DNA from: Asanoa ferruginea | GTDB lineage: Bacteria > Actinomycetota > Actinomycetes > Mycobacteriales > Micromonosporaceae | NCBI RefSeq assembly: GCF_003387075.1 | Contig: NZ_QUMQ01000001.1 | Location: forward strand, 4,278,001-4,342,000 | DNA length: 64,000 nucleotides | Direction: 5' to 3' | In this document: one piece after another, positions 17,118 to 25,110 of the stretch | Layout: each line of letters opens with the position of its first letter | Position numbering within the stretch: the stretch's first letter is position 1 | Translations under genes and position numbers: made by a program | The notes under the pieces: model-generated | Told to the model about the DNA's origin: nothing | Databases searched by the model: none | What the model saw: the letters and a program-made list of their open reading frames with translations, nothing else

Positions 17118-18536
17118 ATGCAACACGGGTGGCGCGTCGCGGTGATCGGCGGTGGGATCGCGGGACTGGCCGCCGCGGTGCGGATCAAGGACTCCGGTCC
17201 ATCGGGTACGCGGGTCACGGTCTTCGAGCAGGGCCCGGTGCTTGGCGGCAAGCTGCGCACCGGCGAGCTGGCCGGGTCGCCGGTCGAGCTGGGCGCCGAG
17301 GCGTTCCTCGTGCGCGACGCGTCCACCGGGCAGGACTCGCCGGCCGTCACCCTGGCCCGCCGGGTCGGGCTCGGCGACGACCTGGTGAATCCCGCTGTCG
17401 GGGCCGCCGCGATCGCGGTCGAACGCAAGCTGGTGCCGGTGCCGCGCGGCACGCTGACCGGCGTGCCGGGCGACGTCGGTGCGCTGGCCGGGTTCGCCCG
17501 CGTCGACGCCGGTCGTGACCTCGACAACGGGGAACCGCTGCTCGGTCCGGACGAAGACGTGGCCGTGGGTGCGCTGGTCCGCCGGCGGCTCGGCGACCAG
17601 GTCGTCGAGCGGCTGGTCGACCCGATGCTCGGCGGTGTCTACGCCGGCCGCGCCGACCGCCTGTCGCTCGCCGCCACGATGCCGGCACTGGCCCGCCAGG
17701 CCCGCGTCGAGGGCTCGCTGACCGGCGCCGTCAAGGCGGCCCAGGCGGCCTTCCCCCGGGTCAAGGGCGGCGCCGTCTTCGCCACCGTGCGCGGCGGGGT
17801 CAGTCGGCTCGTCGCGGCCTCAGCCGAGGCCAGCGGCGCGCAGATCCGGCTCGGCGCGACGGTCCGGGAGCTCACCCGAACCCCCGACGGCTGGCGGCTG
17901 ACCGTCGGCCCGACCCGCGACCCGGAATACGTCACCGTCGACGCCGTGGTGCTCGCCGTCCCGGCGCGGCCCGCGGCCCGGCTGCTCGCCGACATCGACA
18001 CCGGCGCGGCCGACACCGTCGGGGCGCTTGACTACGCCAGCGTGGCGTTGGTCACGATGGCCCTGCCGCAGGCCGAGTTGCCGGAGCTGTCGGGCTTCCT
18101 GGTGCCAGCCGAGAACGGCACCGCCGTCAAGGCGGCCACGTTCTTCAGCACCAAGTGGGCCCACCTGCGCCGGCCGGACGGGATGGCTCTGCTGCGCGCC
18201 TCGGTCGGCCGCTACGGCGACGAGCACGTGCTCCAGCGCGACGACGCCGACCTGGCCGGGATCGTGCACCGGGAGCTGTCCACCCTGGTCGACCACAGCC
18301 TGCCGAAGCCGCTGGAGACCCAGGTCCAGCGCTGGGGCGGGGCGCTGCCGCAATACGCGCCCGGCCATCTCGACCGGGTCGCCTCGGCCCGCGCGGCGCT
18401 GCGGCGGAGCGCGCCGACGCTGGCGCTGGCCGGCGCCGGTTACGACGGGGTCGGCATCCCGATCTGCGTACGCTCCGGCGAGGCCGCCGCCGACGCCGTG
18501 CTCGCCGCCCTGCGGGCGCTGCCGGAAGCACGCTGA
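17118..18536 (+). CDS. cgoX: Coproporphyrinogen III oxidase (CgoX/HemY type)
   Basis: A 472-residue FAD enzyme with the N-terminal dinucleotide motif [13 protein letters not shown] and [21 protein letters not shown], and a C-terminal flavin motif [16 protein letters not shown]. It is of the HemY type once called protoporphyrinogen oxidase. Because ChdC (HemQ) is encoded next to it, the pathway here is the coproporphyrin-dependent one, in which this enzyme oxidises coproporphyrinogen III to coproporphyrin III; that substrate call follows from established knowledge of Gram-positive haem synthesis. Ferrochelatase (CpfC) is not in the window. Confidence 0.93.
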   Translation: MQHGWRVAVIGGGIAGLAAAVRIKDSGPSGTRVTVFEQGPVLGGKLRTGELAGSPVELGAEAFLVRDASTGQDSPAVTLARRVGLGDDLVNPAVGAAAIAVERKLVPVPRGTLTGVPGDVGALAGFARVDAGRDLDNGEPLLGPDEDVAVGALVRRRLGDQVVERLVDPMLGGVYAGRADRLSLAATMPALARQARVEGSLTGAVKAAQAAFPRVKGGAVFATVRGGVSRLVAASAEASGAQIRLGATVRELTRTPDGWRLTVGPTRDPEYVTVDAVVLAVPARPAARLLADIDTGAADTVGALDYASVALVTMALPQAELPELSGFLVPAENGTAVKAATFFSTKWAHLRRPDGMALLRASVGRYGDEHVLQRDDADLAGIVHRELSTLVDHSLPKPLETQVQRWGGALPQYAPGHLDRVASARAALRRSAPTLALAGAGYDGVGIPICVRSGEAAADAVLAALRALPEAR

Positions 18537-18550
18537 GAGAGGATGGGCGC

Positions 18551-19252
18551 ATGACGGAGCAGACCAACGCCGCCCGGATCCGGGAGCTGAACGACGCCAT
18601 CCGCTACACGATGTGGTCGGTGTTCCGGGCCGCCGAGCCGTTGCCGCCGTCCCGTGCCGGGCTGGCCGCCGAGGTCAGCACCCTGTTCGACGACCTGGCG
18701 GGCAAAGACGTCACGGTCCGCGGCAGCTACGACGTGTCCGGCCTGCGCGCCGACGCCGACCTGATGATCTGGTGGCACGCCGAGTCCAGCGACGCGCTCC
18801 AGGAGGCCTACGGCGCCTTCCGGCGGACCGCCCTGGGCCGGCACCTCGCCCCGGTCTGGTCGCAGATGGCCCTGCACCGGCCGGCCGAGTTCAACAAGAG
18901 CCACCTGCCGGCGTTCCTGTCCGGCGAGGAAGCGCGCGCGTACGTCTGCGTCTATCCGTTCGTGCGCTCCTACGAGTGGTATCTGCTCCCCGACGAGGAG
19001 CGCCGCGACATGCTCGCCGAACACGGGCGGCAGGCGCGCGGATTCCCCGACGTGCGGGCCAACACGGTCGCGTCGTTCGCGCTCGGCGACTACGAGTGGA
19101 TGCTCGCCTTCGAGGCCGACGAACTGCACCGGATCGTCGACCTGATGCGCGAACTGCGCGCGTCGCGGGCCCGCCGGCACGTCCGCGAAGAGGTGCCGTT
19201 CTACACCGGCCGCCGCCGCAGCGTCGCGGAGCTCGTCGACGCGTTGCCGTAG
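18551..19252 (+). CDS. chdC: Coproheme decarboxylase (HemQ/ChdC)
   Basis: A 233-residue chlorite-dismutase-fold enzyme that converts coproheme to haem b by two oxidative decarboxylations using hydrogen peroxide. The signature tyrosine is Y135 in [14 protein letters not shown], and H158 (AEHGRQ) matches the proximal iron ligand; the chlorite-dismutase arginine motif is absent, as expected for ChdC. It begins 14 nt after cgoX, with AGAGGA upstream as ribosome site, so the two are probably one transcript. Its stop is 3 nt from the stop of the convergent VOC gene. Confidence 0.95.
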   Translation: MTEQTNAARIRELNDAIRYTMWSVFRAAEPLPPSRAGLAAEVSTLFDDLAGKDVTVRGSYDVSGLRADADLMIWWHAESSDALQEAYGAFRRTALGRHLAPVWSQMALHRPAEFNKSHLPAFLSGEEARAYVCVYPFVRSYEWYLLPDEERRDMLAEHGRQARGFPDVRANTVASFALGDYEWMLAFEADELHRIVDLMRELRASRARRHVREEVPFYTGRRRSVAELVDALP

Positions 19253-19255
19253 GAA

Positions 19256-19597
19256 CTAGCTGGTCGCCGGCGGTGTGAAGAAGTTGACGAGGTTGCCGTC
19301 GGGGTCGCGGAAGAGCAGCGACCGGTTGCCCCAGGGCATCGTCGTGGGCTCGTTGACGAAGTCCGTGACGAACCCGGTCAGCTTCTGGTGAACGCGGTCC
19401 ACGTCGTCGACGCGAAACTCGGTGATCACGCTGTGGTTGTCGGCCGGTCGGGCGGCGCCCGGAGCGAACAGCGGGACGGTGCGGGTGCTGGCAATCGCGA
19501 GGGTCGCGCCCGCCGTTTTGAGCTCGGCGAAATCGTCGGTGGCCCAGGTCGCTGGCGTCTCCAGGGCGCGCTCGTAGAACTCGACGAGGCGCGCCAC
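19256..19597 (-). CDS. VOC-family protein, possibly N-terminally shortened
   Basis: A 113-residue glyoxalase/bleomycin-resistance-like protein with VITEFRVDDVDRVHQKL and NRSLLFRDPDGNLVNFF, the usual VOC C-terminal half. Reading the same frame upstream of the GTG at 19597 gives SIRIITSDV, which is the normal first beta strand of such proteins, but there is no ATG, GTG or TTG in frame before a stop codon. Either translation starts at this GTG and lacks the strand, or at a rare codon such as CTG, or the 5' end was lost. The start region overlaps the upstream side of the divergent WYL gene. Confidence 0.7.
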   Translation of the reverse strand: MARLVEFYERALETPATWATDDFAELKTAGATLAIASTRTVPLFAPGAARPADNHSVITEFRVDDVDRVHQKLTGFVTDFVNEPTTMPWGNRSLLFRDPDGNLVNFFTPPATS

Positions 19598-19633
19598 GTC
19601 GCTGGTGATGATGCGGATCGACCCACAAGCCGG

Positions 19634-20539
19634 GTGCTGATGCTTCTGGAGTTGCTGCAGTCAGGCGGCACCCGGACCGTGGCGGAACTCGCGGATCGGC
19701 TCGGCGTCGAGGGGCGCACTGTGCGGCGGTATGTGGACCAGCTCGTCGATCTGGACGTGCCCGTGGAGTCGGTGCGCGGCCGCTACGGCGGGTACCGGCT
19801 CGGCCCCGGCTACCGGCTGCCTCCGCTCATGCTCAGTGACGACGAAGCGCTGGCCGTGCTGCTCGGCCTGGTCGCAGGCCGGCGTGTGGGGTTGATGACG
19901 GCGGAGCGCACGGCGAACGAGACGGCAGCGGCGAAGATCCGGCGGGTGCTGCCGAAGCACCTGGCGGAGCGGCTGGACACCCTTCTGGAGGCGCTCGCCT
20001 TCACGGATCAGCCGGGCGAGTTCGACAGCCCGGACGCCGGGGTCCTGCTCGCGATCGCGGATGCGGTCCGCCACCGTCGGCCGCTCTCGATCCGCTACAC
20101 CGACCGCGACGGGCAGAGCAGCGAACGCACACTGCACGCGTACGGGATCGTGGCCCACTCTGGCCGGTGGTATGTCACGGGCCAGGATGTGCGCCTCGGC
20201 GAGGACCGCGCCTTCCGATTCGATCGCATCGCGGACGCGCGGACCTTGCCCGGCTCCTTCGAGACGCCCGCGGGCCTTGACCCGGCACAGCGGGTGTTGT
20301 CGGGGTTCGCCACGGCCGATTACGAGCACGAGGTGGTCCTGCGGATCGCGACCCTCCAAGAGCCTGGCCAGCCCGGCGGTTGGTGGCGCGTCGAACTGCG
20401 GGCGCAGCGGCTCGACTGGTTGCCGCCTGTGCTCGCCGCGCTCGACCGGCCGTTTGTCGTCGAGCGCCCCGGTGAGTTGCGCGACCTGGTCATCGCGCTC
20501 GCCGACCGCCTCGCGGCATCCGCCCGCCGGCAGATCTAG
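19634..20539 (+). CDS. WYL-domain HTH transcriptional regulator (YafY/PafC type)
   Basis: About 301 residues. The N-terminal helix-turn-helix covers TSRVLMLLELLQSGG through TVRRYVDQLVDLDVPVESVRG, a middle helical part follows, and the WYL domain contains GIVAHSGRWYVTGQDVR with the W-Y-V signature, then a C-terminal extension. Such regulators bind ligands or single-stranded nucleic acid and control stress, repair or catabolic genes. Start is uncertain: GTG 19634 or ATG 19640; conserved family residues (DRPTSR) seem to begin before both. It lies only 36 nt from the start of the divergent VOC gene, a likely target, and its stop overlaps that of the globin gene in CTAG. Confidence 0.85.
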   Translation: MLMLLELLQSGGTRTVAELADRLGVEGRTVRRYVDQLVDLDVPVESVRGRYGGYRLGPGYRLPPLMLSDDEALAVLLGLVAGRRVGLMTAERTANETAAAKIRRVLPKHLAERLDTLLEALAFTDQPGEFDSPDAGVLLAIADAVRHRRPLSIRYTDRDGQSSERTLHAYGIVAHSGRWYVTGQDVRLGEDRAFRFDRIADARTLPGSFETPAGLDPAQRVLSGFATADYEHEVVLRIATLQEPGQPGGWWRVELRAQRLDWLPPVLAALDRPFVVERPGELRDLVIALADRLAASARRQI

Positions 20540-20997
20540 GGCTGATACGGCGGTGCGACGCCCCAGCCCCAGTGCGGCACCGGGGCGTGTTCGACCGGGG
20601 TCGCGCCCGGCTGGGAGTTGGCCATCGCGATGCGGGTGCCCCACTCGAGATAGCCGACCAGCGCCGCCCGGAACTCCGGGTCGGCGGGCAGCTCGGCGTC
20701 GTCGGCGGCCAGGCTCATCAGCGACGCGAACCGGAACCGGTGCTCGGGCTCGATGCCCAGGTTGCGATGGTGGGCCAGCATGCTCTCGTAGCCGCCGAGC
20801 TCGCCGGTGTAGTCGGCCGGGCCGCCGAACACCTCCGACCACCAGGTCGTCACGTGGTCGCGGTGCGCCGCGGTGACCCCACCGGGGAAGAACGGGCTGA
20901 GCAGGTCGTCGCGCTCGACCCGGTCGTAGAACGCGTTGATCATCCGGGCGATCGCGGGTCGACCGCCGGCCCACTCGTACAGCGTCGGGGTGGTCAT
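20536..20997 (-). CDS. Group II truncated haemoglobin
   Basis: A 153-residue globin of the trHbO type, proposed in actinobacteria to bind oxygen or protect against reactive species. The start TLYEWAGGRPAIARMINAFYDRV and the SPFFPGG turn are typical, with a probable proximal histidine in YESMLAHHRNLGI and the tail EFRAALVGYLEWGTRIA. It is preceded on the minus strand by TAACCT 7 nt before the ATG. The stop codon shares CTAG with the stop of the WYL gene, so the two transcripts overlap at their 3' ends. Confidence 0.85.
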   Translation of the reverse strand: MTTPTLYEWAGGRPAIARMINAFYDRVERDDLLSPFFPGGVTAAHRDHVTTWWSEVFGGPADYTGELGGYESMLAHHRNLGIEPEHRFRFASLMSLAADDAELPADPEFRAALVGYLEWGTRIAMANSQPGATPVEHAPVPHWGWGVAPPYQP

Positions 20998-21004
20998 GAT
21001 CTTT

Positions 21005-21010
21005 AGGTTA
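21005..21010 (-). promoter_or_regulatory. -10 box, leaderless globin gene
   Basis: Minus-strand TAACCT, 7 nt, then ATG at 20997. The box overlaps the stop codon of the upstream acetyltransferase gene (21008-21010). Confidence 0.4.
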
Positions 21011-21454
21011 GGCCGGGCGGGCCATCGGCACGTGCGGGATGCCGTCTTCGACGTAGCCGTCGCCGCTGATCTTGTAGCCGTAGCGGGCGTAGAAGTCGGC
21101 CAGGTGCGCCTGGGCGTCGAGCACCGACGGGCGGGCGCCGACGACGGCCAGCGCGGCGTCCATCAGCCGGCCGGCCACGCCCGCGCCGCGGGCCACCTTG
21201 GCGACCACGACCCGGCCGATCCGCATGCCGCCGTCGGGCTCGGCGAGCACCCGCAGGTAGGCGACCGGGTTGCCGGCCTGAGCGACCCAGATGTGCCGGG
21301 TCGCCGGCTCGGTGTCGCGGCCGTCGATGTCGAGATAGGCCGCCTCCTGCTCGACGACGAACACCTCGCTGCGCAACCGCAGGATCGCGTAGAGCGTGCT
21401 GGTGTCGAGGTCGGCGAAGGACGCCACCCGGATCTCGTCGGTGTGCGGCCGCAT
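21008..21454 (-). CDS. GNAT acetyltransferase, ElaA-like
   Basis: A 148-residue Gcn5-related N-acetyltransferase. The N-terminal pattern LYAILRLRSEVFVVEQEAAYLDIDGRD is that of ElaA, and the acetyl-CoA loop is RIGRVVVAKVARGAGVAGRLMDAAL. The substrate of this family is not established. A TATGCT box lies 8 nt upstream of the ATG; a GTG two codons earlier is an alternative start. A globin gene follows on the same strand, starting 10 nt beyond the stop. Confidence 0.85.
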   Translation of the reverse strand: MRPHTDEIRVASFADLDTSTLYAILRLRSEVFVVEQEAAYLDIDGRDTEPATRHIWVAQAGNPVAYLRVLAEPDGGMRIGRVVVAKVARGAGVAGRLMDAALAVVGARPSVLDAQAHLADFYARYGYKISGDGYVEDGIPHVPMARPA

Positions 21455-21474
21455 GGCCACCGAGCATAGGCGGC

Positions 21475-21735
21475 TCAGCCGGGGTGGGCTCCGACGGTGT
21501 CGGTGATCGCCGCGGCCTCCGCGCCGGCGGTCGCCCGCGCGCAGTGGGCGCAGCAGAAGAAGCGGCCGGCCACCTCGACGCCGTGCCCGACGATCTTCAC
21601 GCCGCAGTGCTCGCAGATCGGCGCGAGCCGCTGGATCGCGCATTCGAACGAGTCGAACACGTGCCGGTCGCCGCTGATCGTCTTGACCTCGAACGACAGC
21701 CAGTAGTCGTTGCCGCAGGTTTCGCACTCCGCCAT
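21475..21735 (-). CDS. Small cysteine-rich zinc-binding protein
   Basis: An 86-residue protein with C4 and C7 (CETC), C32, C41 and C44 (CEHC), H51, and C61, C62, C65 (CCAHC), enough for two zinc sites. This pattern occurs in small actinobacterial proteins of unknown role, some annotated as Prokaryotic metallothionein-like. The ATG at 21735 is chosen because the Cys pattern begins at once; a longer in-frame reading into the divergent gene's promoter is rejected. It is divergent from the CBM48-like gene at 21901. Confidence 0.75.
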   Translation of the reverse strand: MAECETCGNDYWLSFEVKTISGDRHVFDSFECAIQRLAPICEHCGVKIVGHGVEVAGRFFCCAHCARATAGAEAAAITDTVGAHPG

Positions 21736-21900
21736 GACCGCAGCCTCGCGCAACGAGAAAGACCCGGCAACCGGAATGCGGTATTTGAGGCATTTTCGCG
21801 AACGATGAACAGCCTGTAACGCGCGGTGTGTCGGTCCGCCCGTGTCATGGGTCCGGAAGGGAAGCTCCATGAGGTTGTGTCCTTACCGGGAGGAGCCGAC

Positions 21901-22185
21901 ATGATCAAGAGAAGCAAGCTCTTCGGCAACAAGACCCGCGTGACGTTCTGCCTGCCCAAGGACAGCCCGGTCGGGCAGGTCAGCGTCGTGGGTTGCTTCA
22001 ACGACTGGGAGCCTGGCCGGCACGAGCTCCAGCCGCGCCGCGACGGCACCCGCACGGTCACCCTCACCCTGGCTCCGGGCGAATACACCTTCCGCTACCT
22101 CGCCACCGGCGGCGTCTGGCTCGACGACGAGCAGGCCGACGGCTTCGACGGGCGTGGCGGGCGGATCGTGCTCGGCCGGGCCTGA
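21901..22185 (+). CDS. Stand-alone isoamylase early-set (CBM48/AMPK-beta-like) protein
   Basis: A 94-residue immunoglobulin-like domain alone. The glycogen-binding family pattern is clear: KTRVTFCLPKD, VGQVSVVGCFNDWEPGRHEL, GTRTVTLTLAPGEYTFRYLATGGVWLDDEQADGF. In larger proteins this module docks glycogen or starch next to a catalytic domain; here there is none. The start has a strong ribosome site (GGGAGGAG, 5 nt from ATG), so it is well expressed. It may bind glycogen or act as a stress-related partner protein; no substrate data are in the window. Confidence 0.85.
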   Translation: MIKRSKLFGNKTRVTFCLPKDSPVGQVSVVGCFNDWEPGRHELQPRRDGTRTVTLTLAPGEYTFRYLATGGVWLDDEQADGFDGRGGRIVLGRA

Positions 22186-22205
22186 GAAACCGGGCATCCC
22201 GCCAC

Positions 22206-22211
22206 TAGCCT
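22206..22211 (+). promoter_or_regulatory. -10 box, leaderless kinase gene
   Basis: TAGCCT followed by 7 nt and the ATG at 22219. Confidence 0.45.
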
Positions 22212-22218
22212 GGCCGGG

Positions 22219-23124
22219 ATGACCCCCGAAGAGATCGTCGTACCCCCGGCTCTCGTCGAGGCCCAGGTTCGGTTCCGCGGTGACGCGGGCCGGGCCTGGG
22301 TCGACGGGGTGGCCAGCACCGCGGCGGAGTTTCTCGATCGCTGGCGGTTGCGCCGCGACGGGGCGCCGCGCAGTGGCATGGCCGGCCTCATCCTTCCGGT
22401 GATCACCGAAGACGGCACGCCCGCGGCGCTCAAGCTCCAGGACACCGACTGGGAGCACCCCGGCGAGGGCCTGGCCCTGCGCACCTGGGGCGGCGACGGC
22501 GCCGCGCGGCTGCTCCGCGAAGACCCACCAACCTGGACGCTGCTGATCGAGCGCCTCGACCCCGACCGCGACCTGAGGTCCGTGCCGGATGAGTCGGCCG
22601 TCCAGATCATCGCCGCGCTGCTCAACCGGCTCCACGCGCACACCGCGCCGCCCGGGATACCTCGGCTGGCCGACACCGCGGCGCGGATGATCGCCGACAC
22701 CCCGGCCGCCGCGGCCCTGCTGGCCGACCCGGCCGAGGGGCGCCTGATCCGGCGCTGGGCCGACATCCTGGCCGACGTCGCGGGCGAGGCCGGCGACCGG
22801 CTGCTGCACTGGGACCTGCACTACGAGAACGTGCTCGCCGGCGGACGCGAGCCGTGGCTGGCGATCGACCCGAAGCCGCTGGCCGGCGACCCGGGCTTCG
22901 AGATCTGCCCGGCACTGTGGAACCGGTGGGATGACGCGGCGCCGGAACAGACGATCCGGCGCCGGTTCGACGTCATGGTCGAAGCGCTCGGCCTCGACCG
23001 GCAGCGGGCGGTCGCCTGGACGGTCGGCCGTACCCTGCAAAACTCGATCTGGTCCGTCGAAGACGGCGACCGCGCCCTTGACCCGAGTCAGGTGACGATC
23101 GCCGCCGCCGTCATGCGGGGATGA
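22219..23124 (+). CDS. Aminoglycoside/hydroxyurea kinase family protein (APH(6)-like)
   Basis: A 301-residue phosphotransferase of the streptomycin 6-kinase type. The catalytic loop is [15 protein letters not shown] with Asp as base and Asn as metal ligand, and the DFG-like motif is [22 protein letters not shown] contains the ATP-binding lysine. Chromosomal members in soil actinobacteria may phosphorylate aminoglycosides or other small alcohols; resistance is possible but not shown. The last 14 nt overlap the convergent msrB gene. Confidence 0.85.
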   Translation: MTPEEIVVPPALVEAQVRFRGDAGRAWVDGVASTAAEFLDRWRLRRDGAPRSGMAGLILPVITEDGTPAALKLQDTDWEHPGEGLALRTWGGDGAARLLREDPPTWTLLIERLDPDRDLRSVPDESAVQIIAALLNRLHAHTAPPGIPRLADTAARMIADTPAAAALLADPAEGRLIRRWADILADVAGEAGDRLLHWDLHYENVLAGGREPWLAIDPKPLAGDPGFEICPALWNRWDDAAPEQTIRRRFDVMVEALGLDRQRAVAWTVGRTLQNSIWSVEDGDRALDPSQVTIAAAVMRG

Positions 23125-23542
23125 GCCGCATGCTCACCGAGTTGATGCAATAGCGGGCGTCCTTCGCGGTGTAGCCCTCGCCGTCGAAGCGGTGGCCGAG
23201 GTGCGAGTCGCAGTGTGCGCAGCGGACCTCGATGCGGACCATGCCCAGCGAGCTGTCCTCGATGTAGCGGATCGAACCCGGGATCGCCTCGTCGAACGAC
23301 GGCCAGCCGCAGTGCGAGTCGAACTTCGTTCCACTCTCGAACAGCGCGGCGCCGCAGGCCCGACAGACGTAGGTGCCCGGGGTCTTGGTGTCGACGTATT
23401 CGCCGGTGAACGGCCGCTCGGTGCCGGCCTCGCGGAGCACGTGGAACTCCGCCGGGTTGAGGCGGACCCGCCACTCGTCGTCGGTCTTCGGCAACTCTTC
23501 GGTGGGGATTTCGGTCACGGGGGAGGACTTCTCGGGTGCCAT
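23111..23542 (-). CDS. msrB: Peptide-methionine (R)-S-oxide reductase
   Basis: A 143-residue cytoplasmic repair enzyme that reduces methionine R-sulfoxide in proteins. Zinc ligands are the two CxxC pairs C60/C63 and C108/C111, the catalytic cysteine is C132 in RYCINSVSM, and C78 in SHCGWPSF may be the resolving residue. Length is normal. Start is an ATG with minus-strand TACGGT 6 nt upstream, so a leaderless mRNA is likely. Confidence 0.95.
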   Translation of the reverse strand: MAPEKSSPVTEIPTEELPKTDDEWRVRLNPAEFHVLREAGTERPFTGEYVDTKTPGTYVCRACGAALFESGTKFDSHCGWPSFDEAIPGSIRYIEDSSLGMVRIEVRCAHCDSHLGHRFDGEGYTAKDARYCINSVSMRLIPA

Positions 23543-23548
23543 CCGTCA

Positions 23549-23554
23549 ACCGTA
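23549..23554 (-). promoter_or_regulatory. -10 box, leaderless msrB
   Basis: Minus-strand TACGGT, 6 nt, then ATG at 23542. Confidence 0.45.
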
Positions 23555-23610
23555 CGACCCCCTTCGCCCGGTGGCCGATTACCTCGGTGTGACCTCGTCG
23601 TTAGCAGTGC

Positions 23611-24153
23611 ATGCGAACACCGGCCAGAGCGGCCAGTGGTAGGGCGGAAGTCCCGTTACCGGGAGACCCGCTGTGCTTCCGCCCGACCTGGCGGCAAGCG
23701 CTGGGCCACGGGATGTGGGTGGGGCTGCTGGTGGTCGGCGCGCTCGCGCTGACCGGCCTGGCGGCCGAACTCGCGCCGGTGGTGGCGCACTGGCTGACCG
23801 GCGTCCCGCCGCACCGCACGGTGCCCGGGCAGACCTGGTGGGCGCTGGCGCTGCCGGTGCCGGTGGGTGGGCTGGTGGGCCTGGTGCTGGGCCGCCGGGT
23901 CGGTGCCGACCTGGACTCCGCGGGCGCGTGGTCGGTGCCGGGCGCGCTCGGTGCCTCAGCGCCCTGGCATCGGGTGGTCGAGGTGCGGATGGAGCGCCGG
24001 GGTCGGCGGACGGTGGTGGCGCTGCCCCTGCTGGACGGGTCGATCGTCCGGCTGCGAGCCCCGTACGACGGCCATTGGCTGGGTCGTGACCCTGAGTTCG
24101 AGCGCAAGCAGTTCCGCATCCGTTTGCTCTGGGAGACCCACCGGTACGGCTGA
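23611..24153 (+). CDS. Two-helix membrane protein with C-terminal PH-like region
   Basis: About 180 residues, not recognised by name. A short cytoplasmic start is followed by two membrane helices (about 35-60 and 76-94) and a C-terminal part, WHRVVEVRMERRGRRTVVALPLLDGSIVRLRAPYD, which resembles the strands of small bacterial PH-like membrane proteins (bPH2 type). The ATG at 23611 has no clear ribosome site and the true start may be at a later codon such as the one before CFRPTWRQALGHG. It is flanked by msrB (divergent) and the chaplin-like gene (same strand). Confidence 0.65.
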   Translation: MRTPARAASGRAEVPLPGDPLCFRPTWRQALGHGMWVGLLVVGALALTGLAAELAPVVAHWLTGVPPHRTVPGQTWWALALPVPVGGLVGLVLGRRVGADLDSAGAWSVPGALGASAPWHRVVEVRMERRGRRTVVALPLLDGSIVRLRAPYDGHWLGRDPEFERKQFRIRLLWETHRYG

Positions 24154-24182
24154 CCCTGCGTGGGTGAAGTGCGCTCGCCAGC

Positions 24183-24213
24183 TTGGACGTTTTCGGACAA
24201 AGCGCTCTAGGCT
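24183..24213 (+). promoter_or_regulatory. Possible promoter of the chaplin-like gene
   Basis: TTGGAC at 24183-24188 and TAGGCT at 24208-24213 with a 19-nt spacer. It would give a 5' leader of about 45 nt before the ATG at 24264. The spacing is longer than ideal. Confidence 0.3.
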
Positions 24214-24263
24214 CCCCAAATACTCCTCTCGGTACGAATTCTCCGGACGACAGGAACAGGACG

Positions 24264-25007
24264 ATGACGAAGACACGAAGGCGGCGGCTGACCAACGCGG
24301 CCCTGCCGGCCGCGGGCCTCGCGGTGGTGGCCGGCGCGCTCGCCCTCACCGGTCAGGCGGCCAGCGCGGCGGCGCACGGCGACCCTGCGGCCGGACTCGG
24401 CGAGACGGGCGACCCGGCGGCGGCCGCGGCCGACCGGGCCCAGGCACTGACCGACCAGGCCAAGAGCGCGGCCGACAGCGCTCTCGCCGACGTGGCACCG
24501 CTGCCCGACTCTTCCGACAGCGACGAGGGCGCCGAGCCCGACGAGGGCGCCGACGGGCCGGCGGACCTGCCCGCGGCCGCGATGTATGGCAGCGGCGTCT
24601 CGCACATCGCCAGCGGCCACAACGCCGGCATCCTCAACGGGACGCAGGTCGTCGTGCCGGTGCAGGTCGACGTCAACGTGTGCGGCAACAGCCTGGCGGT
24701 CCTCGGCGGCGCATCGGCCTCGTGCGGCGACGATGCGGACGAAGATCCGCCGGCCGACGAAGATCCGCCGGCCGATGAGGAGCCACCGCCGCCGACCGCG
24801 CAGGAGGAGCCGCCGTCGGTGCCGCTGCCGACGCCGATCGACGACCCCGTCGCCGGGACCGAGTTGCCGAAGACCGGGTTGCCGATCGGGTCGCTCGCCG
24901 GCCTGGGCGGGGCACTGACCGCCGGCGGAGCCGCGATGCAACTCGCGGGCGTGCGGACGAGTCGCTACACCGGGCGGCACCGCCGCCGTCCCAGCCCGGC
25001 AGCCTGA
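24264..25007 (+). CDS. Chaplin-domain surface protein with LPKTG sorting signal
   Basis: A 247-residue secreted protein. Signal peptide 1-38 (basic RRRR, hydrophobic core, AASAAAHG cleavage region), an acidic helical linker (50-100), one chaplin domain at about 105-154 with NAGILNGTQVVVPVQVDVNVCGNS and its two cysteines C140 and C154, then an Asp/Pro stretch with a tandem EDPPAD repeat, the sortase motif LPKTG at 201-205, a membrane helix (207-230) and a basic tail. By family it should be linked to the wall by sortase and display an amyloid-prone hydrophobic domain on aerial or spore surfaces. No sortase gene is in the window. The ATG at 24264 follows a CAGGAACAGG purine stretch. Confidence 0.85.
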   Translation: MTKTRRRRLTNAALPAAGLAVVAGALALTGQAASAAAHGDPAAGLGETGDPAAAAADRAQALTDQAKSAADSALADVAPLPDSSDSDEGAEPDEGADGPADLPAAAMYGSGVSHIASGHNAGILNGTQVVVPVQVDVNVCGNSLAVLGGASASCGDDADEDPPADEDPPADEEPPPPTAQEEPPSVPLPTPIDDPVAGTELPKTGLPIGSLAGLGGALTAGGAAMQLAGVRTSRYTGRHRRRPSPAA

Positions 25008-25067
25008 TCCGGAGCATTTGCTCTGCTCACACCACCCCGCCCCTCACCTGCTGAGGCCGCGTGACGA

Positions 25068-25095
25068 GAAGGGGGTCCGGGAACGGACCCCCTTC
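25068..25095. terminator. Bidirectional rho-independent terminator
   Basis: Perfect hairpin GAAGGGGGTCCG / CGGACCCCCTTC (12-bp arms, GGAA loop) between the convergent chaplin-like and haloperoxidase genes. Confidence 0.9.
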
Positions 25096-25110
25096 TGCGG
25101 TTCAGGAACC

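Noticed and set aside
17118-18536. Protoporphyrinogen oxidase call for the HemY-type gene
   Set aside because: The adjacent coproheme decarboxylase shows the coproporphyrin pathway, so coproporphyrinogen is the likely substrate.
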